Below, piece by piece: positions 12,374 to 19,741 of a DNA stretch of 64,000 nt. The notes below the pieces were generated by a model, which was given only the letters and a program-made list of their open reading frames with translations, was not told the origin of the DNA and ran no database searches. Position 1 is the stretch's first letter. Each line of letters starts with the position of its first letter. Made by a program: the position numbers and the translations under genes. The stretch is from UBA6663 sp044226485 (lineage in GTDB: Bacteria > Chloroflexota > Anaerolineae > Anaerolineales > UBA6663): the NCBI GenBank assembly GCA_044226485.1, contig JBGAGY010000008.1, positions 1 through 64,000 of the forward strand, given 5' to 3'.

Positions 12374-14371
12374 ATGATGATGCGTGGTGGTGGACCTCAT
12401 GGAGGATGGGGCGGGACGTTGCAGGCCCCCGATGAACGACCCCAGGTGACCTGGGCACTCTTGAAGCGCGTGCTCCAATACGCGAAGCCCTACCGCGGGC
12501 AGATCGCGGCGATGCTATCGATTATCCTGCTCTCGACCGGGCTGTCGTTGCTCACGCCGCTGATCATGCGGGACCTGATCGATCACACGATCCCCTCCGG
12601 CGATGTGCAGCGCCTGATCGGATTGGCCGGCGCGCTGCTGGCATTGCCTATCCTGGGCAGCGGCCTCGCCATCGTCAATCGCTGGTTCAACAGCCGGGTC
12701 GGCGAAGGCGTCACGTTCGATCTGCGCGTCGCGCTCTACGCGCGGCTGCAGCGGATGTCGCTGCGCTTCTTCACTCACACGCGAGTCGGCGAACTGATGA
12801 GCCGGCTCAACAACGACGTCATCGGTGCGCAGAACGCGATCAGCAACACGATCGTGTCGATGATCACCAACGCGATTCAGGCGATCGCGATGCTGGTCGT
12901 CATGCTCGGCATGGAATGGCGCCTGACGTTGGTGAGCGTGATCATCCTGCCGCTCTTCATCGTGGCGGCGCGAGCCCTTGCCGGGCGGCTGCGCGACATC
13001 GCGCGTGGGCAGATGGACGCCAACGCTGCGATGAACGCCATGATGAACGAGACGCTCGGTATCGGCGGAGCGATTCTCGTCAAACTGTTCGGGCGTCGTG
13101 ATCAGGAGGTCAGGCGCTTCAGCGAGCGCGCGGCTCAGGTGCGCGGTCGCGGCATCGACCGCGCGATGTGGGGCAGCCTGCTCTTTGCCATCATCGGCCT
13201 CGTCAGCGCGGTCGGGACGGCGTTCGTCTATGGCTTCGGCGGCTATCTGGCGATCCAGCACGCCTTCACGGTCGGCACGATCGTGGCCTTCGGCGCCTAC
13301 CTCGGCAGCCTTTACGGCGCGCTGCAAAACCTGACCAACGCGCCGGTCGACTTCGCCACGTCGATGGTCAGCTTCGAGCGGGTCTTCGAGGTCATCGACC
13401 TGCCGGCCGAGATCGACGATAAGCCCGGCGCCTTCCGCCTGCCACCGGTCCGCGGCGAGCTCGCTTTCGAGGATGTGTCCTTCAAATACGACGTTGGGCA
13501 GAAGAACCTGCTGGCTCAGGTCAAGCGCGTCGGCCAGATTGATCAGGTGGCCACGGTGCTGAGCGGACCTTCGTCCGAAGCGAAAGCGCAGCCCGCCGGT
13601 CCACGGCCGAACGGCTCGCGCCCCTCGAATGGCGCCGACGCATCGCACGAGGTCGAGAGCGCAGTTCGCTCGCAGGCACGCGAAGATGCGCTCGAAGCGA
13701 TCACGTTCACGGTAAAGCCGGGCCAGCTGGTGGCCCTTGTCGGGCCGAGCGGCGCCGGCAAGACGACGCTGATCTACATGATCCCGCGTCTGTACGATCC
13801 GACCGGCGGCCGCATCCTCATCGACGGCCACGACCTGCGCGACGTGACGCTCGACTCGCTCAGCGACCAGATCGGCATGGTGACGCAGGAGACGCACCTC
13901 TTCCACGACACCATTCGCACGAACCTGCTCTATGCGCGCCCGGATGCCACGCAGGCCGAGATCGAAGCGGCGGCGCGCGCCGCCAACATCCACGACTTCA
14001 TCACCGAGCTGCCCGATGGCTACGACACTGTGGTGGGGGAGCGGGGCTACCGGCTCAGCGGCGGCGAGAAGCAGCGCCTGGCCCTCGCGCGCGTCATCCT
14101 CAAAGACCCGCGCATCCTCGTGCTCGACGAGGCCACGAGCTCGCTCGACAGCGGCTCCGAAGCCCTGATCCAAGAAGCGCTCAAGCATGTGATGGCTGGC
14201 CGCACCAGCATCGTCATCGCGCACCGCCTCAGCACGATCCTGGCGGCCGACCTGATCCTGGTGCTCGATCGCGGCCGGATCGTCGAAAGCGGAACGCACC
14301 CTGAATTGCTCGCCCGCGGTAGGCTGTACATGCAGCTGTACGAAACACAATACAACCGGCTTCCGGGTTGA
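12374..14371 (+). CDS. ABC exporter, fused permease and ATPase, with NBD insertion
   Basis: 665 residues. A six-helix exporter membrane domain occupies about residues 35-335 (LLKRVLQYAKPYRGQ, then VGEGVTFDLRVALYARLQRM and FFTHTRVGELMSRL). The ATPase domain has Walker A GPSGAGKTT, Q-loop VTQET, signature LSGGEKQR, Walker B ILVLDEATSSLD and the switch His in VIAHRLST. Between the A-loop Tyr (VSFKYD) and Walker A there is an extra segment of about 65 residues, Pro/Ser/Asn-rich, not found in typical relatives. It probably acts as a dimer and expels a hydrophobic compound or lipid. It is the second gene of the PadR operon, with CAGGAG upstream. Confidence 0.93.
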   Translation: MMMRGGGPHGGWGGTLQAPDERPQVTWALLKRVLQYAKPYRGQIAAMLSIILLSTGLSLLTPLIMRDLIDHTIPSGDVQRLIGLAGALLALPILGSGLAIVNRWFNSRVGEGVTFDLRVALYARLQRMSLRFFTHTRVGELMSRLNNDVIGAQNAISNTIVSMITNAIQAIAMLVVMLGMEWRLTLVSVIILPLFIVAARALAGRLRDIARGQMDANAAMNAMMNETLGIGGAILVKLFGRRDQEVRRFSERAAQVRGRGIDRAMWGSLLFAIIGLVSAVGTAFVYGFGGYLAIQHAFTVGTIVAFGAYLGSLYGALQNLTNAPVDFATSMVSFERVFEVIDLPAEIDDKPGAFRLPPVRGELAFEDVSFKYDVGQKNLLAQVKRVGQIDQVATVLSGPSSEAKAQPAGPRPNGSRPSNGADASHEVESAVRSQAREDALEAITFTVKPGQLVALVGPSGAGKTTLIYMIPRLYDPTGGRILIDGHDLRDVTLDSLSDQIGMVTQETHLFHDTIRTNLLYARPDATQAEIEAAARAANIHDFITELPDGYDTVVGERGYRLSGGEKQRLALARVILKDPRILVLDEATSSLDSGSEALIQEALKHVMAGRTSIVIAHRLSTILAADLILVLDRGRIVESGTHPELLARGRLYMQLYETQYNRLPG

Positions 14372-14503
14372 GTTCGCCCTGCCGCTCCGCGCGACCAGGC
14401 AAAGACAGGCCGACATGGCGAGCGGCGCTTCAACTCCCGCGGGAGAGGAACCGCCGCTCTGGTTCTTGTGACCTTCTGCCGACGGTTGGCGGCGGAGGAG
14501 GGC

Positions 14504-14842
14504 TCAGTCGATGGCGTTCAACGCATCCTCGAGTTGTTGCTGGCGCTTGACGCCCAGGATCAGCGAGACCACGCGGGGTTGCTCGAGCAGGCCCTGCAAG
14601 GCATGTGGGTCTAGAGTGCGCCCACGCGCCTTCGCTTCGGCTTCGAGTGTCGCGAAGAGGCTCTCATCGAGCTTCATCGTCCACTCGGGCTTCTCAAGCG
14701 CGCGCGAGTCGGCCGGAGCCGGCGCGCCGGCGAGGTACTTGCCGGTGAGGACGCCGCCTTGGCCGAGGGTTGTGGTGTTCTTGGCGCCTTGGAAGCTGAA
14801 GCAGCCGAAGTCGCCGAACAAGCCGACCTTCCGGCCGTGATC
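14504..14842 (-). pseudogene. Chimeric fragment: DegT-type aminotransferase joined to aldo/keto reductase
   Basis: The reading frame begins without a start region and reads GLFGDFGCFSFQGAKNTTTLGQGG, the cofactor-lysine motif of DegT/DnrJ/EryC1 sugar aminotransferases. It then continues as VLTGKYLAG and runs to LISLILGVK-like VVSLILGVKRQQQLEDALNAID, the C-terminus of an aldo/keto reductase. The two pieces meet within a few codons (near 14760). Neither is complete: the aminotransferase is reduced to about 30 residues and the reductase lacks its catalytic N-terminal half. This is best read as a deletion scar that fused two remnants. Confidence 0.65.
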
Positions 14843-14867
14843 GGGCGGGGACTATGGTCCCCGCCCG
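14842..14867 (-). terminator. GC hairpin after the DUF2202 gene
   Basis: A perfect 11-bp stem (CGGGCGGGGAC / GTCCCCGCCCG) with loop TATG lies 25 bases past the DUF2202 stop codon. No T tract follows, so it may be an mRNA-stabilising end or a factor-dependent stop. Confidence 0.5.
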
Positions 14868-14892
14868 CTTCGTTGTGCCGCGATGGTCGAGT

Positions 14893-15726
14893 TTACGGAC
14901 GGCGCGGGCCGCCGCCCATGCCGCCGTTGCCATGTCCGTTCGTGCCGGCCAGGATCGTCGTGACGGCGTCGGCGCTGAGGACCTGGGCCGAGTAGGCCGT
15001 GCCGGTCGCCGACTGGTAGCCGGTGGCGAAGGCGCGCAGGTGCATCTCGGAAGCGCTGCGCAGGTTCGCGTAGACCGCGGCGATGTCGGCCTGGTCGTTG
15101 ACCGCGATGCGGGCGTCGAGATCCTGGATGTCGACTTCTTCGATCAGGCCACCGACCTTGAGCGCTTCGGCCGCCGAGCTTGAGCCTTTTGCGATCAGGT
15201 CGTTGTAGAGCGCCTGCAGGTCGGGGTTGGTGAACACACCCACCTCGGCTGACGCCGGGTCGGCGATGCCGTAACGATCGAGCAAGTTCTTGACGGCGTC
15301 GGTGTGCATTTGCTCGCTGTTGGCGATGCGGCCGAACTGGGTCAGGCCCCATTGATCGGCGAACGTCACGTAGACGTCGTGGGCGAGCTTCTCTTCCTCG
15401 CGCATGTACACGAGACCGTCGATTTCGTTCTGCGTGAGCCCGGCCGGATCGGCCGCCGGGAGCAGGGCGGTGTGGTTGGCCTGCATCGTTGCGGGATCGA
15501 CGCCGCCCTGGCTTGCGCCCATGCCGCCCCACCGTCCGCCCTGGCCCATCATGCCTCCCATCGGATTCATGGTCCCGGTGCCGGGGGCGATGGGGGTGTG
15601 GAGCATCTGCTGGACGCCATTGTTGTTCCAGGGCCCGCCCTGCGCGAAGACGGGGAGGGTGACGGCGACGAAGGCGATGCCAATGGCTGCGGCGATCAGG
15701 CCGCTGACGAAGATCCTGGTGAACAT
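14893..15726 (-). CDS. Secreted DUF2202 (ferritin-like) protein
   Basis: 277 residues. Residues 1-28 form a clear signal peptide ending in LPVFAQG. A Gly/Met/Asn-rich linker follows (NPMGGMMGQGGRWGGMG). The DUF2202 domain (about residues 95-250) is an all-helical ferritin-like fold with the acidic/His pattern MREEEKLAHDVYVTFA and NSEQMHTDAVKNLLD typical for metal ligands. The tail is Gly-rich. DUF2202 proteins often sit with envelope-stress or metal-related two-component genes, as here. The promoter region carries two blocks of direct repeats (15809-15871), suggesting control by the adjacent response regulator. The biochemical role is unproven. Confidence 0.88.
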   Translation of the reverse strand: MFTRIFVSGLIAAAIGIAFVAVTLPVFAQGGPWNNNGVQQMLHTPIAPGTGTMNPMGGMMGQGGRWGGMGASQGGVDPATMQANHTALLPAADPAGLTQNEIDGLVYMREEEKLAHDVYVTFADQWGLTQFGRIANSEQMHTDAVKNLLDRYGIADPASAEVGVFTNPDLQALYNDLIAKGSSSAAEALKVGGLIEEVDIQDLDARIAVNDQADIAAVYANLRSASEMHLRAFATGYQSATGTAYSAQVLSADAVTTILAGTNGHGNGGMGGGPRRP

Positions 15727-15808
15727 AGTGAAGACCCTTTCAGTGAGAGATGTCGTTTCAGCGCGTTTGCGCTCAACACCCTCATCCTAGGGTCCGCGTG
15801 TGGTGATC

Positions 15809-15827
15809 TTGTGGAGGTCCTGCGGAG
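15809..15827 (-). promoter_or_regulatory. Direct-repeat box shared with the polyferredoxin promoter
   Basis: Plus-strand sequence TTGTGGAGGTCCTGCGGAG. It matches 16 of 19 positions with TTGTGGAGGTCTGGTGGAG at 19620-19638. On the minus strand each box is two CTCC(A/G)C half-sites 11 bases apart, the usual arrangement for OmpR-type regulators. It lies 83 bases upstream of the DUF2202 start codon. Confidence 0.6.
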
Positions 15828-15836
15828 CTTGTGTAA

Positions 15837-15871
15837 ATCGGGGGAGATCGGAACAAATCGGAACAGATCGG
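15837..15871. promoter_or_regulatory. Four ATCGG repeats at exact 10-bp spacing
   Basis: ATCGG starts at 15837, 15847, 15857 and 15867, with two of the intervening segments being AACA-rich (ATCGGAACA). A fifth copy lies at 15888. Ten-base periodicity places all copies on the same face of the helix, as expected for cooperative regulator binding. It lies between the histidine kinase stop codon and the DUF2202 promoter. Confidence 0.55.
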
Positions 15872-15884
15872 GAGTGTTCCGATG

Positions 15885-17243
15885 TCAATCGGCCATGGGA
15901 AGCTCGAACCAGAAGCGGCTGCCCGCGCCTGGGGCGCTTTCGACGCCGATACGGCCACCCATCGCCTCCACCCAGGCCCTGGCGATCGCCAGACCGAGGC
16001 CCGAGCCTCCGCTGGCGCGTGCTCGCGACCGATCGACGCGGTAGAAACGATCGAAGACGTGGCCTTGATCCTCGCGCGCTATTCCTTCACCGGTGTCGGC
16101 CACCGTCACGCGCATGAAGCCGGGTTGAGCGGCGCTCGATAACGCGATGGATCCCTCGGAGGGCGTGTGGCGCAACGCATTGGCCACCAGATTGCGGAGC
16201 ACCTGAGCCACCCGATCCGGGTCACCCTTCACCGCCGAGGCGACTCCAGGCGTGACCCGCAACGTCACGCCCTGGGCGTCAGCGGCGGCCGCGAACTGAG
16301 CCGCAGTCTGGTTCAAGATGGCGCTCAGATCAAGGCGCTGTGGATGCAGGGAAGGCCGGCCAGCTTCGGCCAGCGCCAGCTCGCGCAGATCTTCCACGAG
16401 GCGACTGAGCAGACGGGTCTCATCGTAGAGATTGGCGATCTCGGCGACCTCGAGCGGGTAGACGCCGTCGAGGATGGCGCGCAGGTTGCCCTGCATGACC
16501 GAGAGGGGCGTGCGCAGTTCGTGGGCGATGTCGGCCATCAGGCTGCGCCGGGTGACCTCGGCCGCCTGAAGTTCGTCGGCCATGGCGTTGAACGAGCGGG
16601 CCACGTCCGCGACCTCCTCGGCGCCGGCCACGGGCGCCCGCTGCGACCAGTCGCGCGCCGCGAACCCTCGCGCTGCCGATGCCGTTTGGGCGAGTGGCGC
16701 CGCAAGCGAGCGGCTGATGACGATGCCCAGGATGATGCCGGCCAGGGCAGCTGCTCCGCCCGCCAGCCCCAACGCCCATTGAAGCTGGGTCAGGAACGAC
16801 TGCTGAGTGGCCGTCAACGCCTGGCCGCCGCCTTGGGCATTGAAGACCAGGTAACCGATCACGGCGCCGCGACCATCCGTGATCGGCGTCGCCCGGTCCT
16901 GCTCGTCGGCTGTCAGCGGCGAGCCAGGGCGCAGCTCGGCCTCGTCGAAAACGACCTGCCTGTTCACGTCGGCGATCAACAGGGTGGGGCGATTGCGCCC
17001 CTGGCCACGCCCATTGCCGCCGGGCTGCGGCAGGATCGCGCCGACGCCCTCCCAGCCGCCGTGTTCGGCGAAATAGGCGCTCAACGTCTCGAGCTCTCCG
17101 CTCGAGAGGAACATCTCCTGGCGGGCGACGTAGTTGCGGAAGGCCGTCGTGGCGCTCCAGCTGGCCAGCGCGGCGAAAACGCCCACGCCGAGTGCTGTCA
17201 CCGCCACGAACGCAAGGGTCAGGCGCACCCAGAGGCGTTTCAT
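15885..17243 (-). CDS. Membrane sensor histidine kinase (BaeS/ResE type)
   Basis: 452 residues. A transmembrane segment at about residues 7-30, an extracytoplasmic sensor region to about 150 (with a Gly-rich stretch PGGNGRGQGRN), and a second membrane span LGLAGGAAALAGIILGIVIS. Then come HAMP, the HisKA phosphoacceptor in MADIAHELRTPLSVMQG, an N box NLVANALRHTP, and G boxes VADTGEGI and GGSGLGLAIARAW. It autophosphorylates and passes phosphate to the response regulator, whose gene overlaps its start by four bases (ATGA). The signal is unknown; its genomic partners (DUF2202 protein, polyferredoxin) hint at redox or envelope stress. Confidence 0.94.
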   Translation of the reverse strand: MKRLWVRLTLAFVAVTALGVGVFAALASWSATTAFRNYVARQEMFLSSGELETLSAYFAEHGGWEGVGAILPQPGGNGRGQGRNRPTLLIADVNRQVVFDEAELRPGSPLTADEQDRATPITDGRGAVIGYLVFNAQGGGQALTATQQSFLTQLQWALGLAGGAAALAGIILGIVISRSLAAPLAQTASAARGFAARDWSQRAPVAGAEEVADVARSFNAMADELQAAEVTRRSLMADIAHELRTPLSVMQGNLRAILDGVYPLEVAEIANLYDETRLLSRLVEDLRELALAEAGRPSLHPQRLDLSAILNQTAAQFAAAADAQGVTLRVTPGVASAVKGDPDRVAQVLRNLVANALRHTPSEGSIALSSAAQPGFMRVTVADTGEGIAREDQGHVFDRFYRVDRSRARASGGSGLGLAIARAWVEAMGGRIGVESAPGAGSRFWFELPMAD

Positions 17244-17938
17244 GCGATGTCCTCGCTCAGACGGTATCCGACACCGAAGACGGTCTCGATGTATCCAGGT
17301 TTGGCCGGGTCCACTTCGATCTTGCGACGCAGGTTCTTGACGTGGCTATCGAGCGTCCGCTCGAACCCTTCATACGAATAGCCGAGCGCGCGTTCGATCA
17401 ACTCAGCCCGCGTGAAGGCATGTCCCGGGCTCTCGAGGAGTGTCTTCAGCAACGCGAACTCGGTCGGTGTCAGCTCGACAACGGCGCCGTCGACCTGCAG
17501 GCTGTGGCCGTCGACGTCGAGGCGCAGCCGACCGTGCTGCAGGATGTGAGCGGTCGTCGGCGCGGCCCCGGCGCGACGGAGCAGCGCTCGCACGCGCGCC
17601 ACGACCTCGCGCGGGTTGAACGGCTTGGTCAAATAATCGTCGGCTCCCAGCTCGAGGCCCACGATCTTGTCCTCGTCGTCGACACGCGCCGTCAGCAACA
17701 GGACGGGCGTCGCGCTCAGCGTCGCATCGGCGCGCAGCCAGCGCAGGATGTCGAGGCCGTCGCGGCCCGGCAGCATCAGATCCAGGACGACGAGATCGGG
17801 GCGCTCGCGGCGCAACGCGTGCATGGCGGCTTCCCCGTCTGCCGCGGTCAGCGTGCCATATCCGACCTGACTCAAGTAGGACTCGACAAGCCGCAGGATC
17901 TGGGGGTCGTCGTCGACGATCAGGATTCGATGGGGCAT
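17240..17938 (-). CDS. OmpR-family response regulator
   Basis: 232 residues. Receiver domain at residues 1-115 (MPHRILIVDDDPQ, phosphoacceptor in LVVLDLMLPGRDG, switch residues in LLLTARV and Lys in DDYLTKPFNPRE). The C-terminal winged helix spans about 130-230 (VELTPTEFALLKTLLESPGHAFTRAELIERALGY and FERTLDSHVKNLRRKIE). ATG 17938 is chosen because GGGGAGAG precedes it and the receiver begins at once. It is translationally coupled to the kinase gene. Candidate targets are the two matching boxes at 15809 and 19620. Confidence 0.95.
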   Translation of the reverse strand: MPHRILIVDDDPQILRLVESYLSQVGYGTLTAADGEAAMHALRRERPDLVVLDLMLPGRDGLDILRWLRADATLSATPVLLLTARVDDEDKIVGLELGADDYLTKPFNPREVVARVRALLRRAGAAPTTAHILQHGRLRLDVDGHSLQVDGAVVELTPTEFALLKTLLESPGHAFTRAELIERALGYSYEGFERTLDSHVKNLRRKIEVDPAKPGYIETVFGVGYRLSEDIA

Positions 17939-17980
17939 GGCGGTGAGGTCTCTCCCCAACTGTACTCGAAGCCCGGCGCC

Positions 17981-18652
17981 TCAGGGCGTCGAGTCGGCCT
18001 GAAGAGCTGCCACGGCTGTCCTGAGCGTTTCGAGGTCGGTCAGGACGCCCTGGCTGATCAGGTCCTTGAGGACGGCGTCTGGCGGCATGCCCGCCGGCAG
18101 ACCGGCGGCTTCCACCAGCCGGTCGAGCCCGACGCCGCAATTCGCGCTGACTTCCGCCAGGGTCATCTTGCCGCGGATGTCGCAGGTCGACGCAGCCTCT
18201 GGTGTTGCCTGCGATCGCGCAGGTGTGGCCGTCGGCGCCGGGCTCGGCGTCGCCAGGGGCGCGGTTGTGGGCTCGACGACGGTCGCGCTGGCCGGCGTCG
18301 GATCGACTGGATCGGGCACCGCGTCGCCGCCGCTCTGCCACGCGGTCAGACGCTCGCGGAGCGCAGTGACCTCGAAGTCAGGCACCACGCCCTCGAGGTC
18401 TTTGAGCGCCGTCTCAGCGGGGATGTCGCCGGGGATCTCGACGAGCGCATACAGTTCGTCGAGCGGGATCGGGATCCCGGCGCTGATCTGCTGCAGCGTC
18501 ATCCAGCCTTTGACGTCGGCGGGCGTCATTGCCTCGAGGGTTGATGTATCGCGTCCACTCGTCGACCAGACCCCGGCGGCCTGCGCGCCGAAGACGGTGC
18601 CGAAGAGAAGGGTGATGGCCAGGGCCGGCATGAAGAAGGGATTGAGGCGCAT
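17981..18652 (-). CDS. Exported protein with two helical repeat domains
   Basis: 223 residues. A signal peptide covers residues 1-26 (MRLNPFFMPALAITLLFGTVFGAQA). Two copies of a domain of about 60 residues follow. The first contains VKGWMTLQQISAGIPIPLDE and LKDLEGVV. The second contains IRGKMTLAEVSANCGVGLDR and LKDLISQGV. They are joined by a Pro/Thr/Ala-rich linker. The repeat resembles small helical modules encoded beside NosR-like ferredoxin membrane proteins. It lies 16 bases after the polyferredoxin gene and is probably co-transcribed with it. A periplasmic or cell-surface role in electron transfer is inferred from context only. Confidence 0.8.
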   Translation of the reverse strand: MRLNPFFMPALAITLLFGTVFGAQAAGVWSTSGRDTSTLEAMTPADVKGWMTLQQISAGIPIPLDELYALVEIPGDIPAETALKDLEGVVPDFEVTALRERLTAWQSGGDAVPDPVDPTPASATVVEPTTAPLATPSPAPTATPARSQATPEAASTCDIRGKMTLAEVSANCGVGLDRLVEAAGLPAGMPPDAVLKDLISQGVLTDLETLRTAVAALQADSTP

Positions 18653-18668
18653 GAGCGTTTCTTTCGTG

Positions 18669-19574
18669 TCAGTCCCCGGCGGAGGTGGAGGGTGCCGATT
18701 CGCGACGATCAGGGAGCCAGGCCGGCGCGAGCTGCACGTCGAGCGTGTGATGGCGCGGGCAGGCCTTGACGCAGGCCAGGCAGCCGATGCAGTTGCTGCT
18801 GATCGTCTTGGCTGTCGCGACGTTGATCTTGACGGGGCAGGGCCTCTCACACAAGGAGCAACTCTTGCACGTGTCTTGGCTGCGACGGATGCGCAGCAGA
18901 CTCAGATTTCCGAGCAGGCTGATCGCGCCGCCCAGCGGGCAGAGGTAACGACACCACACACGTTCGATCAACAACGACGCGACGAGCACGACTCCCGCGA
19001 CGACGTAGGCCGGCCACTGCTCGGCCGGGTTGAACGAGAACCACCACTCGAGGCTGAAGAGCGTGCGATACGGATCGACGTCGGCAAACATCAAAGTGAC
19101 AGTCGTCGCGGTTTTGTAGAGGATCAGGGCCAGGACCACGTAACGACCGTAGCGCAGGATGGCATCGAGGCGGGCAGGCACGTGGATCTCGGGCAGGCGC
19201 AGCCGCGCACGCAGCCAGGCGAGCGCGTCCTGCAGCGCGCCAAACGGGCAGATCCAGCCGCAAAAGGCGCCGCCGGCGACCAGCACCGACAGAACCAGGC
19301 CGGCTGCCAGGATCAGATTCGAGAGATGGGTCTTCGGCACGAAAGACCCGCCGCTGACGACCCACTGCCACAGTGTTTCGAGCCCGCCAAACGGGCAGAG
19401 CGCGTCGATCGACGCGGTCGTGGCATCCATGGTCGCGAGATTGTGAATCACCGAAGCGGTGAGGATGAAGACGACGACGGCGGCCTGGCTGAGATGTCGC
19501 AACACCTGCGTGCGGCTCTGGCGCTGGCGATAGAGCTTCGCGGATGGTGAAGGCGGGCGGGCAACGGCAGACAT
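18669..19574 (-). CDS. NosR/CcoG-like membrane 4Fe-4S polyferredoxin
   Basis: 301 residues. Five to six membrane spans carry two cytoplasm-facing motifs, GWICPFGALQD and CRYLCPLGG, the CxxxCP signature of NosR/NapH/RdxA-like proteins. The C-terminal domain has two [4Fe-4S] clusters: CKSCSLCERPCPV and CIGCLACVKACP. Such proteins move electrons across or along the membrane, for example to nitrous oxide, thiosulfate or flavoprotein partners. ATG 19574 has GGAGGAG upstream. The promoter contains the box shared with the DUF2202 gene. The redox partner is not encoded in the window except possibly a decayed DUF4405-like gene at 22518. Confidence 0.9.
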   Translation of the reverse strand: MSAVARPPSPSAKLYRQRQSRTQVLRHLSQAAVVVFILTASVIHNLATMDATTASIDALCPFGGLETLWQWVVSGGSFVPKTHLSNLILAAGLVLSVLVAGGAFCGWICPFGALQDALAWLRARLRLPEIHVPARLDAILRYGRYVVLALILYKTATTVTLMFADVDPYRTLFSLEWWFSFNPAEQWPAYVVAGVVLVASLLIERVWCRYLCPLGGAISLLGNLSLLRIRRSQDTCKSCSLCERPCPVKINVATAKTISSNCIGCLACVKACPRHHTLDVQLAPAWLPDRRESAPSTSAGD

Positions 19575-19619
19575 GAACTCCTCCGGACGAAAGCAGATTG
19601 CTTTCAGTCTAGAAAGGAG

Positions 19620-19638
19620 TTGTGGAGGTCTGGTGGAG
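19620..19638 (-). promoter_or_regulatory. Direct-repeat box upstream of the polyferredoxin operon
   Basis: The minus strand reads CTCCACCAGACCTCCACAA, two CTCCAC half-sites exactly 11 bases apart. It is the same box as at 15809-15827. A possible -10 (TAGACT) lies eight bases downstream, so a regulator bound here would contact RNA polymerase as a class II activator would. Confidence 0.6.
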
Positions 19639-19678
19639 GCGGATCGCACGGCTGAACCGTGCCGCCGCGAGAACTGAG

Positions 19679-19709
19679 AAGGCGGAGCCGAGGGGATCGG
19701 CTCCGCCTT
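19679..19709. terminator. Hairpin between beta-mannosidase and polyferredoxin genes
   Basis: 13-bp perfect stem AAGGCGGAGCCGA / TCGGCTCCGCCTT with a five-base loop, running into TCATT on the plus strand. On the minus strand it lies upstream of the beta-mannosidase stop codon side only by 33 bases and runs into CTCAG. Confidence 0.6.
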
Positions 19710-19741
19710 CATTGGGGCGACGACGCGCGACTCGCAGGCGA

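Noticed and set aside
12515..14416. A 633-codon minus-strand frame opposite the ABC exporter
   Set aside because: Low-complexity charged protein without recognisable domain; the opposite strand encodes complete ABC motifs.
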